Shown one piece after another: positions 33,506 through 46,439 of a stretch of DNA of 64,000 nt. A model generated the notes under the pieces. The model searched no databases. It worked only from the letters and a program-made list of their open reading frames with translations, and was not told where the DNA came from. The translations under genes and the position numbers were made by a program. Origin of the DNA: Dendrocalamus latiflorus (lineage: Eukaryota > Streptophyta > Magnoliopsida > Poales > Poaceae); contig CM029664.1 in assembly GCA_017311315.1 (NCBI GenBank), positions 25,900,481-25,964,480 of the forward strand. Direction: 5' to 3'. The first letter of the stretch is position 1; every line of letters starts with the position of its first letter.

Positions 33506-36500
33506 CTCAGGTTCGCCGGGCAGGGAAGGGAAAGGTTTGGCTTGTAGACTCCGGGTGCTCACGACACATGACCGGAGATTCCCGTTGGTTTTCTTCCCTT
33601 GCCCGTGCTCCAGGTGATGAGACGATCACCTTCGGAGATGCTTCATCTAGGCGCGTCATCGCCAAAGGTACTGTGCGTGTTAATGCTTCTTTTATTCTTA
33701 AGGATTTTGCCTTGGTTAGTAAGTTGCAGTTCAATTTGCTTTCCGTTTCTCAGCTTACCGATGACGGTTTCGAGGTGAGCTTCAAGAAAAACAATTGCAA
33801 AATTCTTGATTCTTCGGGTAGTCTGGTTTGCGGGATTTCTCATTTTGGGAGGATTTTTCGTGCTGATTTTTCTGAGTCTTCTGGTGATCCTCTCAGGTGT
33901 TTAGTTGTTTCTGAGTCCCGCGAGCTCTCGTTCTGGCATAGGAGACTTGGTCATATTGGATTTGACCATTTGACCCGAGTTAGCGGCCACGATCTCATTC
34001 GTGGTTTGCCGAAACTCAAGATGGTCAAAGATCTTGTTTGCGCTCCATGCCGGCACGGCAAGATGGTTGCCGCTTCTCATCCTCCGGTCACAGTTACCAT
34101 GGCCGATGCACCGGGACAGCTGCTCCACATGGACACAGTCGGACCAGCTCGAGTGCAGTCAGCCGGAGGGAAGTGGTATGTTCTTATCGTGGTCGATGAC
34201 TATTCGAGGTTTTCTTGGGTGTTTTTCTTAGCCTCGAAGGATGAGATATTTTCACATTTCTGAGGTCTTTTTAGTAGGCTTTCTGTTGAGCTTCCAGGTG
34301 CCTTACGAGCGATCCGCAGTGACAATGGCACGGAGTTCAAGAATTCCTACTTTGGGAGTTTTTGTGGTGAGATAGGTGTAGAGCACCAGTTCTCTTCTCC
34401 ATACGTCCCTCAGCAGAATGGCGTTGTGGAGAGGAAGAATCGTACCTTGGTCGAGATGGCCAGGACGATGCTTGATGAGTACTCTACACCGAGGAAGTTT
34501 TGGGCTGAAGCCATTGCGACCGCGTGCCATGTTTCGAATCGAGTTTTTCTTCGGGCACACTTGCACCGCACTTCTTATGAGTTGAGATACGGGCGAAAGC
34601 CCAGCGTCTCTCATTTTCGTGTGTTTGGTTGCAAGTGCTTTATTCTGAAGTCTGGGAACCTAGACAAGTTTGAGTCACGTTCCTGTGACGGTATCTTTCT
34701 AGGCTACTCGACTTCTTCGCGGGCTTATAGGGTCTGGAACTGCGAGTCTAGCAAGTTGGTAGAGACCTGCGAGGTGACCTTTGACGAGGCTAGTCCGGGA
34801 ACTAGGCCAGATATCTCAGGTTCTTCAGAGCAGTCCGAGACCATCTTTGTGGATGATGAGGACGATGGAGACGATGGTTGTTTACCTGATCCAGCTCCTC
34901 ATCCTCCCCTTGAGATGCCTTCTTCAACGGCACCTCGAGGTGATCAGCCCTTGCCTACTGCTTCCTCCGGAGCTAGTGGCTCTGTCCCTGCCTCGTCTGC
35001 ACACGAGGTAGATGCCACTTCTTCTCCTCATCCAGGACCTCCTAGACATATCCAGAAAGCTCATCCTTCATAGCAGATCATTGGAGACCTTTTCGAGCGT
35101 GTTACCCGCTCAAAATCTGGCTTATCTCAATTCTGTCTCCATTCTGCTTTCATTGCCTCCTTTGAGCCCAAAGATATTTCTCATGCTCTTTCCGATGAGT
35201 CTTGGGTCAATGCCATACATGAGGAGTTAGAGAATTTCGAGAGAAACAAGGTCTGGTCGCTTGTTGAGCCCCCGCGAGGTCACAATGTCATTGGAACCAA
35301 GTGGGTGTTCAAAAACAAGCAGAGTGAGGATGGGGTAGTCATTCGAAACAAGGCTAGACTGGTAGCTCAAGGGTTTTCCCAGGTTGAGGGTCTAGACTTC
35401 GAAGAGACCTTTGCCCCTGTAGCTCGTCTTGAGGCCATTAGAATCCTGCTTGCCTTTGCAGCTTCTAAGGGTTTCAAGCTTTACCAGATGGACGTCAAGA
35501 GTGTCTTTCTCAATGGCTTTATTGAGGAAGAAGTCTACGTCAGACAGCCTCCAGGTTTCGAAAACCCTAAATACCCAAACCATGTCTTCAAGCTTTCCAA
35601 AGCGTTGTATGGACTTAAGCAGGCCCCCAGAGCTTGGTATGAGAGGCTTAAGTCCTACTTGTTGAGTCATGGGTTTGAAATGGGTAAAATAGATAAGACC
35701 TTGTTTATCCGTAGGCTTGGCAATGACCTTCTGCTCGTCCAGATCTATGTCGATGACATCATCTTTGGCGGCTCTTCCATGCTCTGGTTTCACAGTTCTC
35801 GGATGTCATGAGCACCGAGTTTGAGATGAGCATGATGGGCGAGTTGACCTTCTTTCTTGGCTTCCAAATCAAGCAGACTCGGGAGGGTACCTTCTTGCAT
35901 CAGGGCAAGTACACTCGTGACCTCCTGAGACGCTTCGACATGAGTGATGGTAAGCCTGTGTCGACTCCCATGGCTTCTACAGCCTATCTTGACCCAGATG
36001 AGGATGGCGAGCCGGTTGATCAAAAGGAGTATCGCAGCATGATTGGCTCCCTCTTGTACCTCACTGCCTCAAGACCAGACATACATTTTTCTGTGTGTCT
36101 GTGCGCTCGTTTTCAGGCTTCTCCTCGCGTTTCTCACCGCCAGGCGGTGAAGCGCATCTTTCGGTACCTGCGAGCTACCATTGACTATGGTATCTGGTAC
36201 TCTTCCTCATCCTGTCTTTCCTTGAGAGCCTTCTCGGATGCAGACTTCGCTGACTGTAGGATAGATAGGAAGAGCACTTCTGGCACCTGCCAATTTATTG
36301 GCACTTCTCTTGTTTCCTGGTCTTCGAGGAAGCAGTCCGGTGTTGCACAGTCCACCGTAGAGGCCGAGTACGTTGCTGCAGCCAGTTGCTGTAGCCAAGT
36401 GCTCTGGATGGCTTCGACCCTGCGGGACTTTGGGTTAGTTATCGACAGTGTTCCACTCTTTTGTGATAACACTTCTGCGATTAACATTGCCAAGAACCCA

Positions 36501-36803
36501 GTGCAGCATTCTCGGACCAAGCACATCGATATCCGCTTCCACTTCCTTAGAGATCTTGTAGAGAAGGGCGATATAGTGCTCCAGTTTGTGGAGAGTGACC
36601 ACACCAGTTGGCTGACATCTTCACCAAGCCATTGGATAGTTCGAGGTTTTCAGCTCTGCGGGGAGAGCTTGGGGTGGTTTGTCCTTATGGACTGTAGTGA
36701 GGGGGAGCTTTGGGTTTTACTGCTTTACTATATTATTTATGCTCTTACTCCTTGCTGTTGCATTGCATTTTGGGTGCATTTGGGATTAGTCCTCCTAGCA
36801 TAG
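33502..36803 (+). pseudogene. pol: SIRE pol (protease, integrase, RT, RNase H), interrupted
   Basis: One frame runs 33502-35811 with stops at TGA 34261-34263 and TAG 35071-35073. A frameshift near 35770-35810 leads to the frame 35808-36803. Protease: VDSGCSRHMTG. Integrase: zinc region WHRRLGH...CAPCRHGK, core MDTVGPA, SDNGTEF and NGVVERKNRT. Then GYSTSSRAYRVWN and an acidic linker. RT: WVFKNK, LYGLKQAPRAWYERL and YVDD at 35746-35757. RNase H: AFSDADFADC and VEAEYVAA. A second shift near 36600 disturbs the C-terminus. Protease-integrase-RT order is that of copia. Confidence 0.92.
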
Positions 36804-38406
36804 ATTAGAGTGCTTCTCTTGTCTAGTTATTTAGACTTCTGCTCTTATCTTGTGATTCTAGGATGCTGCTTATTAGTTGTTTCTTATCTCACTAGGTTGA
36901 GCTCACTCACTGCTTGTAGGTTCTAGCGAGGGTTGGGCCACCCTCGGGTAGACAAGGTACGTGTTTGCTCTCTAGTGTGTGCGCTAGACAGTCAGCTGAT
37001 AGTCCTGGAGTCATATGGGGTAGATGAGAGTCTGTCTGAGCCATAGTATCCTCTACATCTTATCTATGCTTTAAGGACAACCCGTTTGGATTTTCTTTGC
37101 CAGCTTCTCGTTTTTATTGCTTTGTTTCAGGGAGAGTTCATTTGGGAGCTTCTAGAGCTTAATATTGCCATAACTCAACTTGAACTAAAAGTTGCATCTA
37201 ATGTTGAGGGGGAGCTGTATTTTTTGCTTTTTTTAGCTTTTAGCATTGTAATATAACTACATTGAGCCCTGATCATTATCCTGTTATGACATGTTTTACA
37301 ATGCTTTACACCTTGCCATGACTTGTGCTTATATGCTAGATTTATCATGACTTCATATGTGTAGACTAGCTTTTGCCATGATAAGTTAATTAAAATTGCT
37401 CAACTTGAATTAAAACTTGTCATGCTAGCATTTGAGTCTAGTCTTTCTTGAGCGATCCTTTTATGATCCATGCCATGTCAAGTAGGCTAAGTTGAGCATT
37501 GAATCTCTATTGAGCCTTAGTTTGAGCTATATTAGTTCTTGATGATGCATAAGTTAGTACAACATGTTTAAAAAGCAAAACGATCTCTTTTGTGCGAAAA
37601 AACTGATTTCACCAATTCTTTCTCATGAGACGGCTTGCCATTGCACTAGGCATGAACTCAGGGGGGTTTTGGATGACCTAGACTATCTTCTTAAGCTTCT
37701 TGCTTGAAGTAGTCGCATAAGGCTTGAGATCTAGCACATAACAAAAAAAATTAGGTTGGAAACAACCATAAGCTTTAAAAAGACAATGTTTTATGTGTTG
37801 AATTTGCTTAAGCTACAAAAAGAACCAAGTACTTAACCAATGTTTCAATCTTGAGCTTATAGCACTCTATTTGGACTCAATATTAGCTTCCTTGTTCCGC
37901 TTAGCTTATTGACATGGCCTGCATCATCCTTGGATATCTCTAGTTAGACTTTGCTTATTGATGACTTGACATGCTCATAAAATGCATTACATTTCAGATC
38001 GTCATCTATGTGCTCTAGCTAGGATAGACATATCTTGTCTAGATAGCCTTTTATTGAGTTATGGCTTGGTGTAGTTCATTATGGTCATCGTGGATAATTC
38101 TCATGGCTCAAAATGCTTAGAAATAATCAAACTTCAGCCATTTCATCCATGTTTGTGATCTTATCCTCTCTTTTGCATCCTTGATGTGTTTATTGCCAAA
38201 AGGGGGAGAATAGAAGTGAAAAGTCTTTTGGGATCATTTTAGAGCTTTGGAGAACAATTTTCTCTTTCAGTTGTTGCTCTAGTGTTCCTTCTGTCGACAT
38301 GGTCATTAGTTTCAATCTCTTTCTTTGGAATATGTTGGATTCTTCAAACTCAAACTCAACTTCTTGCTTTTTCTGGGTTTGTCAATATACTCATCAAGGG
38401 GGAGAT
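36804..38406 (+). other. SIRE 3' noncoding region and polypurine tracts
   Basis: About 1.6 kb with no supported frame; some SIRE elements have an env-like ORF here, but none is seen. GAGGGGGAG-type purine tracts recur at 36698, 37204 and 38198-38210, and finally 38396-38405 just before the 3' LTR, where it acts as the polypurine tract. The region is conserved in the minus-strand copy at 54673-56238. Confidence 0.75.
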
Positions 38407-40244
38407 TGAGAGACCATGTGGTGGTGATCCTATGTGTATGATGAGTAATTGACATCAGTTTATGAGAGTCGAGTTTGGTTTGAGTGGTTCGGAGTCGAGT
38501 TGTTGCATGGTGCGACGGGCTCGGTCGGACTTGGTCATTCCTGGTCAAACGGGTTAGGATGCATATTCTGATATTTTGACAGGTTTGGTCTTCATCATGG
38601 GTAAGCATGATGTGTTTGTGATATTTACGCTTTCATGTATCGAGCGGTGCTATTTGACGTGTTTCTTGTCTGTGTGGCTGCAGGACATCAGGCGGAGTCG
38701 TGGCGAGACACGGTGGACCAGACTAGGCGCAGGTGGCGCTGAGGTCAGAACGGTCGAGGATGTGTCGAAGACGACGTGGACTCGAGGTGGTTGCGAGGCG
38801 TGCGAGACAAGGAGCGCGGAAGCTTCCCGGAAGGTGCAGGACGGGCAAAACGGGGATTTTGCAAGACTGCACAAGCGGGAGCGGGCTCCGTTGGATTTAG
38901 CGGGCGTAAAGGGGCGGAGACCCGTTAGCCGTGGGCTATAAATAGGTTGGAGGGGCTGCATGCCCACTTGAACACTTCAAGGGATTTTAGGGTTTCCTTT
39001 AGTCAAAATAGGCTTTAGAGTTTGTTTTGGCTTTAGGCTTTAGTGGTTGAGAGTTGTTGGTGGAGGCAGAGTTGTGTTCCCTCTGTGTCCCCTTCGATGG
39101 GTTTCTGAGACCTCTCTGTGTTGGTGTTTCTCCCAAGATGCATGTGTAGCTCTTGGTGTTCTTGAGGATTGAGAGGGTGAGGAGAGGGATTGAGTAGTGA
39201 ATCCATGTAATCATTCCTCCGAATGTCCATGCGTATGGGGACGTAGTTCCTTGTATCCCCTGTAATGTTTGAATGGTTGGAATGAAATTTGAAGTTCTTC
39301 TCCCAAGCTCTCTGTTTCCCTTCGATGCCTCATTTCTTGATTTCTTGAATTTTGGAGTTCTTGTGTTTTTCTTGTTGAGAAGGCCCAAAATGGGTTGCTC
39401 TAGGTTGGGATGATTCTCCAAGATCATTTGATCAAGTTTCCCAAGAGCAAACTTCATTTAATCTCAAGATTTCATTTTTGAGGCTTCCCTGTTCTTCAGA
39501 GCTTTTCTAGGGTTTGGTTGAATTCTTGATTCTCTTAAGGAAATGCCCTGAGTTTTTGTCTGAGGAGTTCTATGGCTATTGCTAACATATATGCAAAATC
39601 TCTTGGCAATAGGATCAAAGGTTGGGAAGCAATTTGATTTTTGGCTCGGGTCTTGCAAAATTTCAGATTTTTACCCATAATCTGAAACTCTTGCTTTTTG
39701 GTTTGATTCTCTTGTTTCTCAGGGTCCCCTTACTATTTGGTACGTTGTAGTAAGGCTTTGGATCAAAGAAATTGAGAGCAAACCCTCATTTTAGCCAAAA
39801 ATTCGAAGTTTCGGTCTGCTGCCTGAAAATCCTGTTTGCTGTTTTTCTCGAGAGGTACTACCGCTCCTCGAGAGGTACTACCGCTCGTCCTAGCGGTACT
39901 ACCGGTTTTGTTCGGACCAGTCCGATCGACAGCAATGAAACGTTCAGACGGTCCGAACAGCAAGAGGTACTACCGCTTGGCATAGCGGTACTACCGCCCA
40001 AAGGTACTACCGCTCGTCACAGAGGTACTACCGCTTGCAGCCAGACTTGCGCTCAATTTGTTTTTCTTGATTGTTTTTTTCTGGATCTGGTTTATCCTTG
40101 TCTCTGTGATTTCCAGTGAGGGCTTATTTTCTATCTTCATAGCTCCCATAGCTATTGGAGAAGAAGCTTAAGTGAGGATACTTGTTGGGGGCGTTTTTTT
40201 AAAGATCGACATTCACCCCCCTCTGTCGCCATTTCGGTCCTACA
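38407..40244 (+). repeat. 3' LTR of SIRE element (1838 bp)
   Basis: Nearly identical to 28649-30504. TATAAATA at 38937-38944. The cassette at 39853-40035 is one repeat unit shorter. Confidence 0.95.
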
Positions 40245-40964
40245 TTTACTTTACGCGCTTGACATCTCACAAGCAATATCGACAGTGTAAGGTCTCGCGT
40301 AGGTTTGGCTTCCTCTTGACACGACGCCCCCGTCGGAAACGGACGCACGGCCACGATCGTGTGACGGCTTGACAGCGCACGACGCGCCAATCGCGTTCTA
40401 CCGCGCGTCCGCGCCCCCGCGAAGAGGCACCTCGCTGTGCTCTCACAAGTCCACGCAGCACGCTTGCAGATCACCTCGACTCCGATTGCGTGGCTCGACC
40501 CCGGCGCCTACTTCGGCCTATATTTCTGGGGTCCAGCTGGGCCTTCGACTTGGCCCCACACATGAGGGCAACTTAGCGGCTCGATCCTAACGTTCTAATT
40601 ACCTTTACGCGAATGATGTTTCACAAATAATATCCACGGACTTCGGTCGGATGCAGGTTTGGCTTCGCCTTCACAGGCTGCCCCTGATGGGCGAAGTCTG
40701 GAGACGCGCAAGAGCCAGTCTAGCCCACAACGCCAGCACGACATTGTCCCCGAGCCGCGGGATGCAATGTGGCCCTTTGGTCTCCAACCCGCGCGAAGAC
40801 TCCGGAGTCAGCTTCGACCGAACCCGCGGAACGGCGCAGACGGTCACTTCGGCTTCGAAGTCCATGCGGTAACCTCACAGCCCCAGCCAGCAGGGACCTA
40901 GCCATTTGCGTTCCTTGTAATTGGGGAACGCGAAGGCCAACTTACGACAAGTTTTGACTTGTTC

Positions 40965-41061
40965 TCATAAATAGGCCACCTTCAGTCCATCAACATTCTC
41001 AGATAGCAACGCCAATTGACACGATCGGAGAACGCGGATGAGCTCAAAAAGGCCTATCTGT
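40965..41061. repeat. inverted-repeat hairpin unit C
   Basis: Arms at 40965-41001 and 41028-41061. Pairing is weaker than in the other units, but the TAGGCC and GATAGGCC ends and the CATC/GATG centres are kept. Confidence 0.5.
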
Positions 41062-41151
41062 TAGAATAGGTCAAACCTTGCCATTACAGGCGGGAACACA
41101 ACGCTGAGCAGGAAGCGCGACCGGTTATCGACGATGAGCCTCAACCAAGTA

Positions 41152-41244
41152 CCCAAAAAAGAGGCCTCCTTCAGTGCATCAACATCCTTTGCATCGCGCG
41201 GCGGCCATCGCGGAATGTGGATGCACTGAAGGGGCCCATTTTTG
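41152..41244. repeat. inverted-repeat hairpin unit D
   Basis: The arm at 41152-41187 (CCAAAAAAGAGGCC, CCTTCAGTGCATC) pairs with 41211-41244 (GATGCACTGAAGG, CCATTTTTGG). The perfect core CCTTCAGTGCATC differs from unit A (TCAGTTCATC), but in both arms. Confidence 0.75.
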
Positions 41245-42034
41245 GGGAACAACACCTACTCGGCTACAATCGCAGGCAACGACACGCTGCGGCACTAGCA
41301 GCATATTTATACACATTCCCCTCAACTGGGGAGCCCAACTGGCGGGAGCTCAACCGGCGGAAGGAGAAGAGTCGCAATGCCACGTGACCGCGACGCCTCA
41401 AACCCTATGCCGCGCCAATCATATCTCGCCACGCGGGCCGATTGCCATTCACTCTGGTGGCGACCTTGGCGCCGACTTGACCTCTACGGAACGTCTTCGA
41501 ATTTCACCCACCATCGGAGGTGCGTGATGTCGGAGCCCACCGCCATTTCGCGCCGGCGGGATGAACCCGGAGCCCGCTTTGACCACACGACCCCGGTCAA
41601 AAGACCAACTCCGTTTGGGGCATACATGTAACATCCCAAAATTTGAAATTTGAAAATGTGAAGCTTTTGAATTATTTTGCAATGTATTCTCTTGAAAATT
41701 TGAATTTTCTTTGGTGTTTCTCCAAATTTTGGCTAAGGTTCCAAAACATTGAAGAAATAAAAACAATATTAATAAGCCATAAGGAAAATATGGAAGTAAA
41801 AGAAATCTATAATTTTGAAATCAAAGCTAAAAAGATAACCCATCATAAGGAGGGAGAGACTTAAAATTTAAAATATAAAACTTTTATTTTAACAATAGTA
41901 TTATAAAGGGTAACAAAAATAAATAAATAAAACACAAACATATATATATATGTACATATACATATATGTGTACAAAGGGCCTAGCAAAATGAGCAAAACA
42001 TAAAAATGTATATGTACAAGAATAGACATGAAGG

Positions 42035-42072
<38 letters not shown>

Positions 42073-42633
42073 CATAAGTAAGTAAATAGAAAAATAAAAA
42101 GAGAGAGAGAGAGAGGAAGTCAGGCTGGCCGAAACGGCCTGGCCCAACCCCCCCTCTCCCCGTTCTTCCCCTGCCTAAGCCAGCCCAACTCCCCGCCCTT
42201 TTCACCTTTCTTCCTCCCCCGACCCCCCCTCTTCGCTCGCTCTTCCCAGGCCGCAGCTCGCCCCGCTCGCCTCACCGCCGCAACGGCTCCCTCGCTCCAC
42301 CCCACAGCCCAGCCCGCATCCCCTCCTCGCGCGCGGACCAACGGACATCTGCGTTCGGACCGGGGGACACTGCGCCTCTGACCGCGCCTTTGTCGCCTGC
42401 CTCTTTTTCTTACCGCGCCGCTCGGTCATACGGATCAAGGTCTCCGTCGCATCAAGCAATGCGCGGCGCCAGCTCCTCTCTGCCACCCCACGCGCTGCTC
42501 AGGGCCATCATGCCCGGATCTTTTTCCCCGATCCTCCGCTGCTCTGCTGCGCCGTCTGCATCCGCCACCTGCTCTGCCGCTCGCCGAAGTGACTGCACGG
42601 GCAAACTCCCGATGCCGGCCCTCCCCGCTCGCC

Positions 42634-42640
42634 TATAAAG
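42634..42640 (+). promoter_or_regulatory. TATA box in 41627 LTR
   Basis: CCTATAAAGGCC, in a GC-rich promoter block like that of the chromovirus LTR. Confidence 0.65.
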
Positions 42641-43112
42641 GCCATTGAGGCTTCCTCCGAGCTCCTCACACTCAGTCCTCCCTCTCACCGCGCCCAATTG
42701 AACTAAAAGCCTCTAAAACGTCGCCGGTCTCACCTTTCGTCCCCACCTCCGGCGACACCCTCCCCGTGAAATCCTTCCACCAAACGGTGATTCCACCCTC
42801 CCACACCACCTCCGTAGCACGGGGAGCACATACCCAGTCTCGCCCAAGCACCCCGTGGACCCCAGCTCGCTGGCGCCAAAGTCCCTCCTCGAACCGCCGC
42901 CGCCGCACGCCGCCAGCCCGCCACCGTACTCCGCTGCCTCCACCGACTTCACAGCCGACACCCCCGCAACTCCCGGAGCGCATTATATTGTTCCCCCGCG
43001 CCACTCCAACTGCCGCTCACCGCCGGCACCGCCCCCCGGGGTTCCTCTGCCTCTGCCCCGCACGCTCTACTCAGCTGCATCCCTTCGCGCTACTCAGTCA
43101 GGTAACACCCGA

Positions 43113-43165
43113 GCCGAGATGGTTAGTCGACTGCGCGTTCGCCCGTGCCGCCCGCGTTCGAATCC
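43113..43165 (+). other. tRNA-like block in 41627 LTR
   Basis: GCCGAGATGGTTAGTC at 43113-43128 resembles the D-arm of Leu/Ser tRNAs. GTTCGAATCC at 43156-43165 is a near-perfect box B. ACACCCGAG precedes, as in the chromovirus LTR. Confidence 0.6.
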
Positions 43166-46100
43166 CCGGGCCGCAAGCACAGTTAGATTTTCACCCATGT
43201 TTGCTAGTAGCTACAGTAAGAGGGATTAGGGAATAATTAGGGAATAATTAAGAAAGAGAATCCAGGATTAGCCAACAAATAACGCCAGTTAATTGGGGGT
43301 GTAAATGAGCTTAATAACTGTGTAATCATAGATCAAACAACATATGTTAGTAACTAATGTGTTTTGAACACCTATTTTAAAGCTTAACCATAAAGGGCAT
43401 ATTAAGAAATTAAGTAAAATCTTGTTTAGGTTATGCTCTCATAGAATAATGATTTAGCAAATGAAAACTTTCTTAAGAGCAAATCATACACCCATGTATT
43501 TTAGTAAAAGAGATAGAACTAGCCATCACATAGTTAAAACATAAATGTTTACACTATGCCCTAGTAACGATGAGAATTCTTTTGTAGACTATAATGCTCA
43601 AATTAAATTAGAGAATAATTTAGAGAATCTAATAAACTAACTAGGATGTAAATGAGACTATTTAATATTTATATTTGGACTAGTTCATGTATGCATAACT
43701 AATATGGTTTGAGCAATCACCTAGGAGGCTAAATATTAATTCAAAGCCATAGTAAAGAAATATGACTCTGGTAACCTTAATAAAGATTACACTTAGTTAT
43801 AATGTATGCCCTAACATTTAAAATACCCTCATTAAAACAAATCCCATTGGTAGATTTAATTAACAACTATATCAAAACATGGGCCTGTATAACAAGCCAC
43901 GATAACTGAATAAATTTAGATTAAAAATAAAGCTACATCTAATAATACCTAAAGTGTAGATAAAATAATAATGGTGCCATTAATTAAATCTTAATATTAG
44001 ATTTAGTAAATAATAATGTTGAGTATGGAATAACAAGCTAGGGCCTATACAAATGAACCCTAATACAAATTGAACTACGCCTAGTGATAACTAAGGACAC
44101 ATAAAATATCGCACCACGAAATACTATAGACTTACTCTAAAATTTATTCGGTAAGCCAACGTTTGTAAATATATAATATATGCCCTAAATATTAACGCTT
44201 GACAAATATCTAGCTAAACTCGTATACCAAGACATAAGGCCTAACCTAACTCATGGAACTTTCTTGATAAATACAAAAATAATAATAATAAAAGGGATTA
44301 GTAATAAAAAGATCAAGACATCGTACCCTACCACCAATCTTGCCCAAATCACCCGAAACACCCATTAACTCATAATAAAACTAAATTAAGTTTATTCGGA
44401 GTTATTTGGATCTTTTGAGTTATTTGCCTTTATTTGTATATAGCACGTAATTAGAAATTGGAGTCCCGAGGAATCAAGAGATCGAGCGTGATCAAGAGTA
44501 AGGTGAAGATAAAGACTAAGGAGCTCAATTGAGAAAGCATTGTATGAGCTCAAGACCGTGGTAAACCGCGCCAGGCGAGTCAATACTTTGATCATGTTGA
44601 ACCAACATTTTCTGCAAATTATTTTGGTTTAAATTATCAAATTGCATGCTATTATGTTATATGCAAATACATGTTAATTTAAGATTCTAGTTACATGCCT
44701 ATTGTTTACCTTGAATAATATTACACCTCCTTGGAATATTTGAATGTGTGAACCTTGTCGCCCTAGCAAAATTAAAATAGTAACCTCTCGAAAATAAGTC
44801 TCTAAATATATGCCATGCTTAGTATTGTTTAGATACTCATGGGCGCGAGAGCGCCCAAGCATCACTTTTAATCCTGAGAAAAATTGGTTGGGCAGTCATG
44901 GTGGTAATGACTGGTGTATGTTGGATATGGTTATTTATATTCCCAAAAATCTCGAATTGCTTATTTACCTGGGCGGATGGTTCGAGGGTATGGTGCAGGT
45001 GTGCACGAGAGTGTGGTTTGTGGTAGAACCGCCCAGATACCCTAAGGACTGAATCTTGTCATGACCTCCTGTGTTAAACAAGTGCAACCATAAGTCTATA
45101 AAGTACAACTTGGCCTAGTAAATTTACCGGACCCTGAAAGTCATCATCATCGGTGGAGGAGTGAAGTGGTGCAAGCGGCTGTCTGTGTGTCAGGCTTGAA
45201 TGGGACACCCGCGGAGGGTGAGGTTCTGCTGTGGCGCGCTAGCAGTGTGGGTAGCCAGTTGCTAGGCGTTCAGAAGGAGAACATCCCGCACAACGTATGG
45301 GACCCACCGCAAGTGGAACGGCCCATAGGGTGAGATGATGGAAGGGGCGAGGTACTGTGAACGGTTACTGTGATGGTTTGCTCAACTGCACAGCTAAGGA
45401 ATCGTGTGGGGCAACGAGTAAACTGTCTCTTGTGGGTAAGGTGTGCAAACTCTGCAGAGTCAAAAATATTTGAATAGCCGTGCCCACGGTCAAGGGCGGA
45501 CATGGGAACTTAACCAGATATAGTTCTATTTCAAAAACTTTGTGGGTGGGAATGGAAAAGTGGAAGGGCAGTGGAAAGCCCTGATTTGAATTGTCCTGGG
45601 TGTCGTCCCAGTGGTAAGTTAAGCGGCTATAACGCTGAAAGATGCCATATGGTGCAGATGCCATGTAATGGTGGATGGAATCTGGATCGCTATTATTATT
45701 GTATTTTCTTGAACATTATGCTTTTGTTCAAAACTGGTAGGTCTTAGGAAATTTCTATGTATTATATTTTTAAATAATGGTAACATTTCTCACAAATAAA
45801 ATGTCAGGAATAATAAATAGAGTCGTAAGAAGGGAAGATGGCTGTTTATGGTAATCACATAAACAAGTTGGTGGATTCATGATTGATCATAAGAGGGATA
45901 ATGTTAGTGTGGAGTCTAGGAGAAATAAATTGGTGGAGCGTAAATGAATATATAGGCTAGATAGATGAATTAAATGATTTTTGGAGAATTAGGGAGTGCA
46001 AAGGTATTTGCTGGATTATGACACTGATAATTTAAAATTCTTGAGAGATATTGGCGATAATGGAAATTAATAGGATTGGATTATACACTAGATGGATGAA

Positions 46101-46439
46101 TTGAATTTCTGAGAATATTGGAGGAATCATAATAAGTAGTGGATTATAATCTTGATAAAGTGTATTCTCGGTGGATTTATACTAGTGAGTCGTAGATTTG
46201 ATCATTAATGTATTTGGTGGAGGTATACTAGTGAATTAGTTAGTGATAGATTAATGGAAAATGAGATTGATTATTAGAAGAATGAATTATGGTTTGGATC
46301 AATAACAAAAAGGATTGAATATGAATGATTTCGGTGGATTTAAAATCAATGGTGTTAGTTAATCATTGGAATTTAGAGATGAAGAGTTGATGAATAGAAA
46401 TTTCAAGATTGGATTATTAGGAATTTAGAACACAGAAGA

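Larger units (their letters stand above)
28649..40244 (+). mobile_element. SIRE/Maximus-like Ty1/copia element, complete, decayed coding
   Basis: Length 11.6 kb with the repeat TTTAC at 28644-28648 and 40245-40249. LTR edges are TGAGAGACC and GGTCCTACA. Order: 5' LTR, primer site, gag, protease, integrase, RT, RNase H, a long 3' untranslated region, polypurine tract, 3' LTR. Integrase before RT marks it as copia. The LTR length, a long gag with two zinc knuckles and the long 3' region suggest the SIRE/Maximus (Opie-like) lineage. I count about 14 mismatches over the first 570 or so aligned LTR bases, so it is fairly recent. Confidence 0.95.
40245..41626. other. distal noncoding region of Tat-like copy 2
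   Basis: It continues 28144-28648 after the SIRE insertion. It includes a repeat of the segment before the insertion, a promoter-like CATATTTATACA near 41300 with GGCGGGAGC and GGCGGAAGG motifs, and hairpin units C (40965-41061) and D (41152-41244). No gene is seen. It ends at 41626, where a gypsy LTR starts. Confidence 0.6.

Noticed and set aside
36804..38406. env-like ORF of the SIRE element
   Set aside because: No frame of useful length survives in either full copy, and no signal peptide or membrane segment is seen.
41627..41631. Target duplication for the 41627 gypsy element
   Set aside because: The left flank is ATACA, but the element is truncated on the right, so no partner can be assigned.
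42038..42069. (TA)n as a promoter
   Set aside because: It is a plain dinucleotide microsatellite, and a better TATA box in a proper context lies at 42634.
42766..43236. 156-codon frame as a gene
   Set aside because: It is in the promoter-proximal GC-rich part of an LTR and is Pro/Arg/Ser-rich, as expected from composition.
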